Positions 27,153 through 39,056 of a stretch of 64,000 nt of DNA are shown here, piece after piece; the stretch's first letter is position 1, and each line of letters begins with the position of its first letter. The notes beneath the pieces were generated by a model, which did not search any database, was not told the DNA's origin, and saw only the letters and a list, made by a program, of their open reading frames with translations. Made by a program: the position numbers and the translations under genes. Source of the DNA: Ophthalmolycus amberensis (taxonomy: Eukaryota > Chordata > Actinopteri > Perciformes > Zoarcidae); assembly GCA_024529925.1 (NCBI GenBank), contig JAFEUB010000907.1, positions 112,001 to 176,000 of the forward strand, in the 5' to 3' direction.

Positions 27153-28417
27153 ATAATAAAAAGAGGAGGCATGGACACCTTTCCTAGAGATTGAAGTGCA
27201 CAAACAGAAATAGGGAGCCCCCCCCCCCCCCCCCCCCCGCTGGTTGTGGTTGGGTTATTGGCACCAGTTCAGCTTTTTGTTCTTAGTTTCCGCCGCTCAA
27301 CAACCCTCTCCTCCCCTCTCCCTCTCTCTGCTCCTCTCCACCTCTCACACTCCAAGAAAAATAAACTCTTCTATTCATACAAGCTGATATAAATAGTGGT
27401 CATATGGATTGAGGTACTCCCGTGGTTGTTGTAGTAATCATGGTGTGAAAAAAACTCCTTATTCTCGTTGTCTTCCCAAGACAGGGTCAACCTAAGTCAC
27501 TATTGCATGTTTTAAAATGCCCGTTTATCACTGTATTGAAGTTGTTGTCCTTATCATTTGTTTTAAAACTCACAAGTCTCCACACAGCTTCACCAATGCC
27601 ACAGAAAAAAACACTGTGCTTGACAAATTGATTCAGATATTTCTCTGTTGTGCATACAGTACATTACTCTGCTCCTGTCATGTCATGTGCTGAGTACATA
27701 GTCGACTGTGCTACTGGTGGCCTGCAGCAGGGGGCAGCGGTCAGGAGAATCAGCACTAGCCATGGACTCTGACCCTGGAGCGGCCCACAAGCACAATAGC
27801 TGTGAGGCTTCAACCTTTTCCACACTGTCCTTCTTCTACAACTCCCCTCTGATCAAATGTAGATAAGGAGAAAGGCCAGCAGAAAACAGACCCAAGGCAT
27901 GTTTAGTCCTGAACCCATTTGATGCACTCTCCCTCACTCGAGGCTCTCAGGGCTGTATTCAGGGGTTAAGGGTCGTACTCCACAGCTAGTTCAACAACCA
28001 TTTCTAGGATGTCTTCCTCTGGGTCAGCACTGTAACAACATGGACCGGTGCCAGTCACACACAGGCTCTCCAACACCCGAATGCAGGCAGATATGGAGCT
28101 GCACATTCCTTTCCACTGGTGATGTAACCGTCAGATAAGGTCAAGGATAATATGTGACTAAGTGCTGCAGTCACCCAACTGAAAGGCACTTTGCAAATGA
28201 GTCAGCATATATTTACTGATAAATTCATGTGTGCGCGTGTCTGAATGTAACGTTTGCACTTAGCAGGCTGATGTAAAAGGAGATCTGGATGTAAAAAGTT
28301 GAACTCCAATTTCATGTGAGGGGAGGTATGTGACGGCCTCTCCTGTCCTTTCCTCTCCTGCAGCCTCTCGTTTTCCACTGTTGAATAAACTGAAACTCTG
28401 AGTGGAACTTCTCCCTC

Positions 28418-28486
<69 letters not shown>

Positions 28487-28743
28487 AACACACAGAGCAC
28501 CCTGGCTGCACCATTATACTTGGAAAGAACACCCTAAACAGGCACACCCAAATCTCACAACCCAGCACACATGTACACCAACAAACATATACACAAACTC
28601 CATGCACGCACACACAGACACACACAAACACCCTGCCCTTCAAATAGTTTTTCGCAGCCTTTTATTTGGCTGCCCGCCCGGTGGTTAGAGTGTTTCATTT
28701 TTCCCTGTGTATGGAACTGGGCAGCTGTCCAGAGAGACACACA

Positions 28744-28790
<47 letters not shown>

Positions 28791-28923
28791 GGGAAGGGAG
28801 GGGGTTACTGAAAGAATGAGAGCGGCAGAGAGGGAGGGAAGAAGAGGACCAGCAGAAAAACAAGAAGAGAGGTGCCTCGACCCGTTAACAACTAGTTCCC
28901 TCCGAAACATTATGATTGATATG

Positions 28924-28981
<58 letters not shown>

Positions 28982-29253
28982 TGCTTGTCACCAACACTCA
29001 CACACACACACACACACACACCCCTTGGCTTTGACACCCATGCTGTCTCCCTCTGCCCCTGTGGCCTTGTGCACTGCCCCCCCCCCCCTTATCACATCCC
29101 TCCTTTTCTTCTTCTTTTCTCTTTTCTGGAGCTGACCATTCTCCCCTGTGGGAACTACCCCCTACCCCCCTTCTCTCCAGCTCCATTCAGAGCGCTGCTT
29201 TGCTGTGATCTGTGTTTGTGACAGCTCAGGACACACACACACAGACACACACA

Positions 29254-29292
<39 letters not shown>

Positions 29293-31831
29293 ACACACAG
29301 ACACACACAGCTCCTCTGCAAACAAACACCATGAATACTAACACGGCTTTGTGTCCACAGCACTTAAAACGGGGTAGAAGGCGAGGGAGAGGGGGGGTGG
29401 GGTTTACGGGGGGATGCAGAGAAAAGGAGGGAAAAGCGATGGAGGAGAAAAGAGGCACTGTGTTGATCTTGTGGCCACTCTCACAGACCTCCCCCTCCCT
29501 CCCTGCCACCCCCCTCATCCATGTTTCTCGTTCTCTCGTTCTTCCCACCAGTTCTCCCGGGAATAAAGACTTCCATTCATGCGCCCGAGGAGACCCACAG
29601 CAGGGGAGAGAAAAGGGGGAGGAGAAGGGGGAGAAAAGATGAGGGGGTGTCAAGGTGGGACAGTTTGTGGATCACTGGGATCAGGGCCCACTGCCTAAAA
29701 TTGTGTGAATGTGTGTGTCTGTAGATCTATTTTCACTCAGCGTGCACCGTTTCTGGCAATGCTTCACTCTATCTCAGATCTGGTGGCATCTGTGCCAGAC
29801 AAAGCATCTTCTGGGAAAGTTGGGTGGGAAAGTTTGGAAATTGGGCTCCGTTCAAAACTTCCACTCTTGGACTAATGCTGCAATTCTACAACTATGTGTT
29901 CAGCCTACAGATACAGTTAAAGAAAACTGGCTTGATTATTCAAGCCAAAATCAAACTTTTTCTGAAGCACTTTCTTTTCTACATGCTGTTATGTTCCCTC
30001 CCTGCTGGTTATGATCAAGTATTCGATCTACAGCACATTTGTCCTTTAAATAACTGTAAGGCAGACGCCACATTTAATGCACAGCAGTAGGTCCCAAGCA
30101 AAATGTTCCCTCCTACGTCCACAGCGGTAATCCTTCAGATTGGAGTGTTCCTAAAGATAGCAGCGAAACACCCAAGAGTCTCCTTGTCACACTCTCTTCA
30201 GACACGCTCAGACGTAGATGACTCAATCTGAACAAAAGCCTGTGATTGGCTGAACCGAAGCATGTTATTACGGTGCAATTGGAGGTTTTCACCGGCTCAG
30301 TAATGACAGAAACATTTACATGCTACACAAAGTATACATCTAATCCCCGCTATTAGCATTAATGGTGTGTGTGCGGGCATATGTGTGTCCTGCTTGTGAA
30401 TAGCACTAAGAACCACATTAAAAGAGTTTTTTCATAGCGATTATTACAGCAATTATGTACCAATTGTTCCTTTCATGGATGTGGCCCGAACCTCCAGTGA
30501 CAGCATGCTCAACACAAAGAAAATATACACAAGCAGCGAGACACGTACACACACATACTATCGCTCTCCATGGGGAAGCATAAGAAGAAGTGTAATACAA
30601 GTTGGAGGGTTTCATGAATAGACTGAATGCTGTTTAAGTAAATTACACAAACCTACATGCATGTGCACAGCAGACAGTACAAAACCAAAGGAACGTGTTG
30701 TTCACAGTGCTCTGTGCACCATATGACCCAATCGTACCACTTCTGTGCAACAGGAAACAATTAACAGCCAATGAGCTGCTCTAAATCCTAAGGGATGGCT
30801 TCCTGTGTGGAATGATGGGTAATTCAAGACAGAAGCTGTGCTGAGATTAAACACTTCCTCTCTGGCAAACCGTGGTCTGCAACAGCGAAGCCTCACTCAC
30901 TGACTAGTTAATCAAAAATAATGCACTCCAACGCATCGTTGTCTAGTTACTGAGGTGATTCGCATTCATTAATTACCAAATCACCTGTATGTTTCTGTAC
31001 ATATTTGGGAATTAAAAACTCAAGAACTGGTGTCTCCATTGTCATATGATGCTCTATTACACTAAAAGATTTTTACGTGAAAAAATACTTTTTCTATTTT
31101 ACAATTTGATGCAGGGAGCACACAAAGACATTGTGCTGCTGAAAGTAATTGATTAATAAATCGGCAGAAAGTGAATTAGCTTTTGTTTTTGTCTTTTATA
31201 GTTTTATAAAAACAGATAGTGTGTCAACAATACCGATACTCGTTTCAGTCATTTATCCAGCAAAAATGACAAACATGCTATTATGAGCTTTGCAAATGTG
31301 AGGATTTATAATTTTACTCTTGAATATCACTGTTGGCTGGAAAGAAAAGCAATTTGAAGATGCTACCTTGGGCTTCAGGAAATTTTCATAATTATGAATT
31401 ACTGTTTTGAAAAATGAGTCTTGATTCTGCACTGCAAGTTTAAAGCTTGCAAAGTAACACTTTCATTGCTTTGTCTGTGAATATCTTAAGTCCTCAGATG
31501 ATCCCCAGCTTGCAAGAGAGAGCGTTAGAGAGCCACTTTATGACATCCTCAGTGACGGGGAGAATGAGCAAAAGTGAGACACAATAGTCTTAACCAATCA
31601 GACTGCCTGCCTCCCCTCAGGCCCCCTCGTACCAACAATAACGCCTTTGTATTAGGCTGCACTCCACTCTCGCGTTCACATACACACACAGAGACCAAAG
31701 CATAGCATCCTACACTTTCTCAGACAGTCACAACGAGAGGTGGGAGAAGAAGTGCACCACATCCAGAGCTGCATCAGTGCCTACAAAACTATGTTAGAAT
31801 TAGAGCGTGTGTATTCTAGCTAATAACCTGG

Positions 31832-31887
<56 letters not shown>

Positions 31888-32066
31888 GTGTGTGTTCCAG
31901 CCCTGGGCACATGACTGCAGCTGCCCCCTCGCTCCCTTGTCTAAACCGGCACCCCTCCTTGTTGTAGGTGAGAGGTCACACGGAGTGGCATTCCTCTCGG
32001 TCTGAGAGCGAGCGAGCGAGCGAGCACTACGCTGAGGAGCAGTGGGGGCAGAGAGAGAGAGAGAGA

Positions 32067-32099
<33 letters not shown>

Positions 32100-34174
32100 C
32101 AGGGCAAAAAACGCAACAGAGCAGGGCAGGTAAAAGATGAGGAGCACAGGGCATTCGGGAGTGTGTATGTGTGTGTGCGCATGTGAGCATATGTGTGCGT
32201 GTGTGTTGAAATGGACCACTAAACAGAAGACCCTTGTGGCTCTTCCCTGCTTCATAAACACAGCTGTTTGTTTAGTCTGAGCCGCCCCAAGGGACCGACA
32301 CACTGACAGAAGGACAGACAGACACATTTATATCATTTATTCATGTCGCATCCATACTTAAGAGACAACGAGCATAAATAAACAGCACAACTACAGACTG
32401 ATTATTTTACAAAGCCTGGTGCAAAAACATGAAAAACTGGGCCGAATGACACGCAAATGTCTTAAAAGCTCCGGCTTAGCAGCTTTTCAATGATCTGTAT
32501 GATTAGATGTTTTTAATATAAAATGTTTTATACCAGGTAGTGGGGATTTTGCTTTGGGACCATGCTGCATGGTGATTCTGCACTTTAAATAAAATTGATT
32601 AATTGATTGAATACAGTATGTTTTCAAACCAACTAATCGAAAATGTTAACAAGGATTTTTGTAAGAGGAGTATTGGACATCACCTCTCCACTGTCATCTC
32701 TCATGCTTTCAGAAACACACACACAGACACACACACACACACACACACACACACCTTCTGACAGGCGCGACCCAGACAGCTGATGGGGCCATCAGATTTC
32801 ACTGACAAACACACTTACGCTTCAAGTGAGACACAGTGAAAGTCAATACTCTGCGCCTGCTTCTCCTTTCCTTTGACGCCAATCATTCCCTTTTCTGCCC
32901 TCCCTGCACCGAACATCGCCCTCTATCCCTGCTGGACCTCCTCTCAAAACCACCGAATACACTTCTCCTCGTACACACACTCATACACGCAGGCACACAC
33001 ACACGTGCACGCTGACTAACCACAGGGGCAGAGGCATGATGGAGCCACACTAACAAAGCGGCCACCAGGAACACATGATGCTGTGACTCAACATCATCCG
33101 TGACCACAGAGGACATCAAACATGGCCGCCCTCCAACAAATCCCACAGTTACGTGAGTCAGTCAACCGCTGTCCAAAAAACAAATTCAGGCCTGCGTAAG
33201 TTTTTATAGAGTCTACACTTACAATGATGTTGCCATAGAGGGTGGCGATGTTCTCTTGACTACACAAGGTTATTTTTGTATAATTCTAAGAATGACTACA
33301 TATTATTGTAAAAAACATTATCAGCTGTAAAACATCCTGGAAATCTTTTTACGATTCTTAAGAGCTAATTATTCGTTGCCAATGTAAAATGCTATAATGT
33401 TCATTGGAAGCTGCTCCCTGACTGAGCCAATGGCATTTCTTTAAGTGCAAGTAGCTTCAGATCTTCAATAGATTGTAACTTGAGCTGGACTGGCTATTAT
33501 ATTCTGCCTTCATCTGCCCAAAGAGGAACAGCAACCCACTGGGACTGGGCACAATAGTAAATGAATAGGGCTTGACCTTTGGGACAGATTGAGAAGATGG
33601 TATGTGTGTGTCTGATTGAGAAATTAGCTACAGTTCCAACCAAATGGTCAGCACAAACACACACTCATAGACACCAAATCCAGCCCCGAGGGGAAGAAAG
33701 CAAAGGCCAGACTCCAGTTGTCTCAACCCTGACCCACTCGCACAAACAAACAATACAGCACACACACACACATGAAGACACACACACAGACACACAAGCT
33801 TACACAACTGTGTGGAGTCCAGCTATCACCTCAATTTCTGAATGTCCGGCAGGGTCAAAGTTAATCTCTTCTTCTGCCAGCCTCCAGGGTTTCTTTGTGT
33901 GACTGTGTGCGTCTGGGTGTGTGCATGTATGTGTGCTCACTAGGAGTGACCTTGCAGAGTCGTTCATTGTGGATACACTGCAGCAGCAGCAGCAGCAGCA
34001 GCACTACTGCAGAGCTGATTAGGGAGCAATCTTGCATAGTGTAATGTAGAGTGTGTGTCTATATTTGTGTGTGGGTTTGGTGGGAGAAAGACGGATGAAC
34101 AGATTGTGTTTTGTCTCGACTTACTTCAGGTTTGAGAGATACTCAAGAGCAGATCAGAGGTTAGATGCGAGGAG

Positions 34175-34208
<34 letters not shown>

Positions 34209-34317
34209 GTGTCGGTGTGTGTTTCAAGTGTGTACAGGGTGTGTATGGGGGTCAGACACAGATGGACAGCTGGTGTTTCAGTGGTGCAAAATCACTCACC
34301 CCTCCCCAACGTGCAAG

Positions 34318-34349
<32 letters not shown>

Positions 34350-34874
34350 TATACACACGTCCCATCCCCCATCGACTACAGGGAAACGCCCCTTAAAGCA
34401 TTCCCAGCTCATATTCTCAAAGACTGCACACTGAGGACGCACACACACCAAAATAAAAGCCTTTTTTTCAACGGAATGAGAGAGACCAAAATAACTCCAA
34501 TGTGACAGTTTGGTCGGGCTATGTTAGAGGTGATCATTTCATGTTCATACACTTTCATGAATCAGTCAAGGATTGCTCTCTGTGGGTAAGCACAATGCTT
34601 CACATACACACAAGCAGGCACACTCTCACACACACACACACACACCACACACACACACTCCTATTTTATGAGCTCATCAAGTCCCCCAGGTCACCAACCG
34701 CCATCCCAGCCAGGGATAAAAAAGCTCACATCAAAAGGCTAACCATTTCACACACATGTACGTGCGTATAGCATGCACACACACTTGGCGTGGCAACTGT
34801 GGCAGCATTAATTTCCTTATGAATGCACTTGACGAACACATAATAATCCCAAACACGGCTGGGAGACCACCAAG

Positions 34875-34918
<44 letters not shown>

Positions 34919-35022
34919 CCAGGGGGACCACCAAGCAGAGGGGCTGTCAAGAAAAGATAAGTGTGTGTCTAGCGTCAGGGTTTTGCGTAGACCCACCACT
35001 ACACACATGTACACCCACCCAC

Positions 35023-35064
<42 letters not shown>

Positions 35065-38000
35065 ACAACAACAACACACAGCCTGGCCTGTACTCCTGGA
35101 AAAGCTCTGGCTTATCTCTCCCCACAGATAGTGAAATGGATTAAGAGCCACATTTGGCACGTCCAGAGAACTGGACAGATAACCAGGAAAACACTCTGTC
35201 TAACTGCAATCACTGCTCAACATGATTTGTGTGTGTCTTTCCCTCTACGTGTGTGTGTGTGTGAGAGAGAGGATGCATTTTAGCTTGCCCATGCTCCCCC
35301 ATGTGTAGGCATTGGATCAATAGCCGTGTCTATGTGTGAGCGTGTGGGCATGTGTGTCTGGAGGAGTGATGCAGCAGTGGTTGACCCAGGACCCAATCCG
35401 TTAGAACACACACATTCATCTTCCAAACACACACAGCGTGCCCAGACAAAGAGCTGTGTGTGAGGGGACATTCAGCATGTGTGTGATGTCAGCTGGAGAC
35501 AGAGAAGGGGAGCCCATCATATCCCTTTTATGTGTGTGTTTGTGCATGTGTGTGTGTGTGTGTGTGTGTGTACTGGTCTGTCCCCTGACACAAGGCGTCT
35601 GCTCATTGACCTCCCTGGTTATAGATGCCTGCTATGAAGATGATAGGTGGGTGAGATTACCTTTAGGACTGGGAAATTACATCCTTTTTTTCTTGTGACC
35701 AAAATCATTCCCTTGTTACCTTGTTACTACCACATTCATAATGGACACTCAGCAGTTTACTTTAAGGTGAGATCCTCACTCTATGTCATCACTGGTACGA
35801 CGTTGTTATTTCATCTATAAAATGCAACACATTCAATTGTTTGAATTTTGAGGACACTAAATGCTACACATGCTGGACATTCACATAAAATGACGAGGGG
35901 TGAATAAAGTGCACTATATAGTAAATAGGGAGTGATTTCACACACAGCCAGTGTTTGAATCCATACAATTTCTTACACTATGCAAGCACCAATTTTGCCT
36001 CGTCTCTGCTGAATTAGTCAGTTGTGATCAATTTACATAACCCCCATTTGCATCTATTTTTACTATTGTTGTTGCTGGAACATGCCAGTTTTTGCTACAT
36101 AAGTAACAGAAAGTTTGACGTTGCTATCAGTCATAGAATGGAAGTTGCAAATTCTTCAAAAGAAAAATTGCCAAAAGAGCGCCATTTCCATGTCTTTCTT
36201 TGCACCATTCTGCATGTTTGCCTACTCTGTCTGTCCTGTCTCTCCCCTTCTCTGTCTATTAGAGTCAAATCTCTGTCTTAATGGACATCTATTGTATCCT
36301 ACCTCTCCCCCTTCTCTATTCATCACACTACCACACGCACGTACACACTCCCTCTGAGGGGGCCCCTTAACCAGGCTCTCCATATGCCTGACCCCCCCCC
36401 CCCCCTTCTCCTCCTCCTCCTCTTTCCACAACCCCCTTCCCCTCTTCCCATCTCCTGCTCAAACTCTGGCTTATGCTCTGTTGCTGCTGCCCCACGCTGC
36501 CATCTGCTACAAGACAACAGAGGGTGAGAGATGGAGGAAGAGGAAGAAAAGAGTGGTGAAAAAGAGTGAGTGAAAAGAGGAAGACATGAGGGAAGAAAAG
36601 ACTGAGGGGAAAAGCGGAGAAAGAGGGACAGATAAAAGATAAAGAGAGAAAGAGGGAGAGAGTAGATGTGAACACAATACAGCAGAGAGCAGAGAGGCTG
36701 TCCATCTGCTCCCCTCTCGCCTCCCCTCCCCTTCTGACACAGCCTCACACACACCACAAAGAGAGTATTTAACCTCAACGCACACACACATACACACATA
36801 TGAGAGGGAGACAGAGAGACAGAAAGCAGCCCAGCCTCTCTCTTTAACCCGTTCCTCTCCAGTGAGCCTGCCTGTATTACACCCTTGGGGTGGCAGGTGA
36901 TGGGTGGATGGAGGGAAAAGGATGTAGGGGGGGGATGGGGGGGCCTGATTGAGGGACAGAGTGTAGGGAATGAGGGGTTGAAACTGATCTGGATCAACAC
37001 CAACACATCCTCCACTCCCCCCCCCCCCCCCCCCCCCCCACACACCCCACCCCCAAACCTCAAATCTCAATAGAGACCAGCTTGCTACCCCTGTCACTAT
37101 GACAACCTCTGTCAATCATACTGTAGCAGTGAGTTTCTAATTGGGGACCGATGGCGGATTAGGAATGGCTGCCCAAATATAAGAGTGCAGGGTTCAGCTC
37201 ACTCAGCTCACTCATGGATTAACACGCCTCTTCATACTTTATTTACAGAAAGATGACAGCAGGACGGACATACTCATAAGCCACTATGTGGTGAGACATC
37301 CTGCAGACTACTCGCTAACACTGTGGGTGACGTCAAAATCTGCCCATATGACAAAGCAACACCTCCGTGCTTTCCTTCCAATTAGGTTGCAACTACACAT
37401 TTGAATCACCGCTCAGACTGGCACAAGGTGTCAGATTTGGTCGGTGATTTCAACCAATGTTCCAATTATTTTAAAAACCAAACATACATTCATGTAGAGC
37501 AGCTGTTTCCAACCATCTTCGGCTTATGAGGAAATCAATTTCCAACCTCTTGTCACCAGCTGCAAAGACTTACTGGTTTTTTTTGGTTTTTTTTTTACCA
37601 ATTCAACCAAAACAGGTTTTCCTTGCTTTATTTGAACGTTGTTTAGAGTAATTCATTAGAAGAAATGATTAGCTTTGCGTAGCAGAAATACACTATATCT
37701 GATGTAATTTCATTTTAAATTTGAGTTAGAACCACAAGACTGAAGCACAACAGAACAAAACGCGTCCCAGCATCACGCTGACATGATCCTGCTGGGCCTG
37801 TCGAGCTCAGTGCCATTGAGATGGCTGTCAGGTTTGGACACACACACCACTGTGTAGGTCAACACACACTGCAAACACTAGATTCCCCCAAGGACCTTTA
37901 CATACACACGTGTTACACACACGAAACATCAGTGTAGTGTGTAAAAGGTGTGATGGAGGAGGGGGATGAAGGGGCGTGACCCACAAAGGCTGATTTCATG

Positions 38001-38129
38001 AGAGAGGAGATGAGAGGAGAGGAGACAGGAAAGGTCTCTGTGTATATGACCACAAATGGAGAGAGTAGACACCAGCTGTCACTTGCTTATGTCAGCCCTA
38101 TTCTCAGCTCTTGTGAGTGTGTGCTTGTG

Positions 38130-38169
<40 letters not shown>

Positions 38170-38266
38170 ATCTCAGGTAGCCACGACTGGTTTCAATTAC
38201 GCAGCAAACTTTGACCTTGTGTAACCAAGCAGGGAAACGAGCTACTGAGGGAGAGAGGGGGGGGGG

Positions 38267-38310
<44 letters not shown>

Positions 38311-38901
38311 GGGAGAGAGAGGTGGAGCGTATGAGAGAGGGAGTGGTCAATTCAAAGATGTTGAGATAGAAAAGTGGAAACTCAACCTTAAGAAAAAGAT
38401 ACTGTATAGGACATACTACACACCTACTAACATCAGACCTGAGGGGCAGTGCTTCCAGAGATGGGGACTTACCCTTTTTCTGGGGGGTCCTCGTTCTTCG
38501 TCTTTCTGGCCCCGCCCTGCTCCGCCTCCTGTTCGTCCGTGCCGCCCACCTTTGCCCTCTCCAGCTGGAGGTCTGATGGTCATCCTGATTTCAGGTGGGC
38601 AAATGTAGTTCTCAAGGTTCTTGGGGGGCTTTTTGGTGCGCTTGGTGGTCTGAATCTTCAGCTTTAGACTTCCTTCCTGGAAACTTGCTTCCTTGATGGA
38701 GAACTCCTGTTCCTCCAGAAGCCCCTCCCCCTGTTCCTCTGGCCCCTCCCCTTCACTTATGGCACCGTTAATCACATCATCGCTGCGCGCCAAACCGATG
38801 GCCCTTGCTCCTTCCTGTGCCTCTTCATTCGGCCCCACCCTGCCTCCCTGTAACTCCGCCTCTTTGGGTCGGGCCGAGCCAGCCAGGTCCCTTGGCTCCA
38901 T
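16933..38901 (-). CDS. setbp1: Setbp1, SET-binding AT-hook nuclear protein
   Basis: There are six coding exons on the minus strand: 38,473-38,901; 24,930-25,339; 22,589-24,517; 22,271-22,478; 21,097-22,162; 16,933-17,438. All junctions are GT-AG and all phases agree, giving 1,515 codons and a TAG stop (human is 1,596 residues, from memory). Residues 62-109 are the conserved N-terminal block (LEEQEFSIKEA to ICPPEI). AT hooks are at 634-642, 1052-1059 and 1399-1407; a further GKKRGRKPR basic patch is at about 774-782. The DSGIGT phosphodegron is at 900-905, the counterpart of human 868-873, mutated in Schinzel-Giedion syndrome and myeloid leukaemia. An HK-rich run (RLHKRKHKHKHKHK) lies near 1179-1192. 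Setbp1 binds AT-rich DNA and the PP2A inhibitor SET. Oddities: a fish-specific E/R/K-rich stretch (about 330-475), HHYY instead of the acidic DHYY at 1024-1027, and no C-terminal PPLPPPPP repeats. The start is the first ATG after the 5' UTR acceptor. Confidence 0.96.
17439..21096 (-). other. setbp1: Last intron of setbp1
   Basis: This 3.66-kb intron lies between residues 1347 and 1349. The donor reads GTAAGA at 21,096 descending and the acceptor CCCAG ends at 17,439; the phase is 1. It contains a purine-rich stretch at 19,553-19,840 and a repeat-poor block at about 20,100-20,700 that could be a conserved noncoding element. No other exon is apparent. Confidence 0.9.
19553..19840 (+). repeat. 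Long polypurine, G-rich tract
   Basis: About 290 bases on the plus strand are overwhelmingly A and G, with many GGG-GGGGG clusters (for example near 19,603-19,622, 19,663-19,680 and 19,823-19,836). This meets the usual pattern for G-quadruplex and triplex potential. The 199-residue minus-strand frame overlapping it (19,522-20,121) is P/S/L low complexity and is not a gene. Confidence 0.8.
22163..22270 (-). other. setbp1: 108-bp setbp1 intron after residue 992
   Basis: The donor is GAG|GTAAGA and the acceptor is CCTGTAG|GTTG, phase 0. It separates the segment ending in LEE from VVVKLQQLRVSHR. In human the equivalent residues (LEELITKFQVFRISHR) are contiguous in what I recall as one large exon. 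The intron is short and AT-rich, with a pyrimidine-rich 3' end. Confidence 0.9.
22479..22588 (-). other. setbp1: 110-bp setbp1 intron inside Arg923
   Basis: The donor is GCAG|GTACTTTT and the acceptor is ACAG|GTACTCAT, phase 2, splitting RRR|YSF. The same 8 bases, CAGGTACT, span both splice junctions. The frames on either side stop or lose similarity without splicing, so the intron is real. It is AT-rich with no recognisable repeat. Confidence 0.9.
24518..24929 (-). other. setbp1: 412-bp setbp1 intron inside Arg280
   Basis: The donor is AGCAG|GTATGA and the acceptor is CTCCAG|GGGG, phase 2. It separates the TYERQFR-containing exon from the large central exon. It has no long repeat, and the flanking frames close within it. 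Confidence 0.85.
27218..27238. repeat. Poly(C) run, 21 bases
   Basis: An uninterrupted C homopolymer. Its length is likely to be uncertain in sequencing data. It can form an i-motif on this strand and a G-quadruplex on the other. Confidence 0.9.
28423..28482. repeat. (CA)n microsatellite, about 60 bp
   Basis: A pure CA run of about 30 units. It opens a 0.9-kb cluster of simple repeats in the large setbp1 intron. Confidence 0.95.
28748..28788. repeat. (AG)n tract, left arm of an inverted pair
   Basis: About 20 AG units on the plus strand. Its complement, a CT run, lies 140 bases away at 28,926-28,977, so the pair forms an inverted repeat. Confidence 0.93.
28926..28977. repeat. (CT)n tract, right arm of an inverted pair
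   Basis: About 26 CT units on the plus strand, complementary to the AG run at 28,748-28,788. It is followed at once by a CA run at 28,999-29,022. Confidence 0.93.
29229..29310. repeat. (CA)n microsatellite with GA interruptions
   Basis: CA units interrupted every 8-20 bases by CAGACA or CTCA. It ends the simple-repeat cluster in the large setbp1 intron. Confidence 0.9.
31833..31893. repeat. (GT)n microsatellite
   Basis: About 30 GT units with one GC interruption. A (GA)n tract with short breaks follows at 32,051-32,099. Confidence 0.94.
33979..34003. repeat. (CAG)8 trinucleotide repeat
   Basis: Eight consecutive CAG units on the plus strand (CTG in the setbp1 transcript orientation), inside an intron. 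Triplet runs are rare in this window, and this one is short and uninterrupted. Confidence 0.9.
37017..37039. repeat. Poly(C) run, 23 bases
   Basis: A C homopolymer embedded in a C-rich stretch. Together with 27,218-27,238 and 36,392-36,405 it makes three long C runs in one intron, all of the same base on the plus strand. Confidence 0.9.
38131..38330. repeat. (GT)n, poly(G) and (GA)n cluster
   Basis: A GT run (38,131-38,160), a run of about ten G (near 38,258-38,268) and GA repeats (38,270-38,330) lie 140 bases from the donor site of the first coding exon of setbp1. Confidence 0.9.
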
Positions 38902-39056
38902 CCACGCTCCCGCCAGTGCCAGTCAGGATGGGGGAAGCTGTGGCAGCCAGCCAATAGGAAGATAGAGAACAGTTGTCTGTCGGGCTGGTTGGTTGTTGTC
39001 AGTCAGCTACTGGGGGTGGGTTGGACCCACAGGAACACAGCGAAGCCAGGGACAGC
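38902..39056 (-). other. setbp1: setbp1 5' UTR part of the first coding exon
   Basis: A pyrimidine-rich acceptor (CTCTCTTTGCAG) ends at 39,057 on the minus strand and opens an exon. The ATG of setbp1 lies 155 bases in. At least one more upstream noncoding exon is therefore expected. Confidence 0.7.

Larger units (their letters stand above)
25340..38472 (-). other. setbp1: Large setbp1 intron (13.1 kb)
   Basis: The intron lies between the first two coding exons. The donor is AAAAAGG|GTAAGT at 38,472 descending; the acceptor is CCCCAG before the TYERQ codons; the phase is 0. It contains many microsatellites, including the dense cluster at 28,423-29,310, G/C homopolymers at 27,218-27,238, 36,392-36,405 and 37,017-37,039, and a CAG triplet run at 33,979-34,003. 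A repeat-poor AT-rich block at about 31,000-31,480 could be regulatory. No additional coding exon was found. Confidence 0.85.

Noticed and set aside
36323..37063. 246-codon and 202-codon minus-strand frames at 36.3-37.1 kb
   Set aside because: They are built from C-rich runs, GA tracts and CA repeats inside the large setbp1 intron. They have no similarity to a protein and no supporting exon structure.
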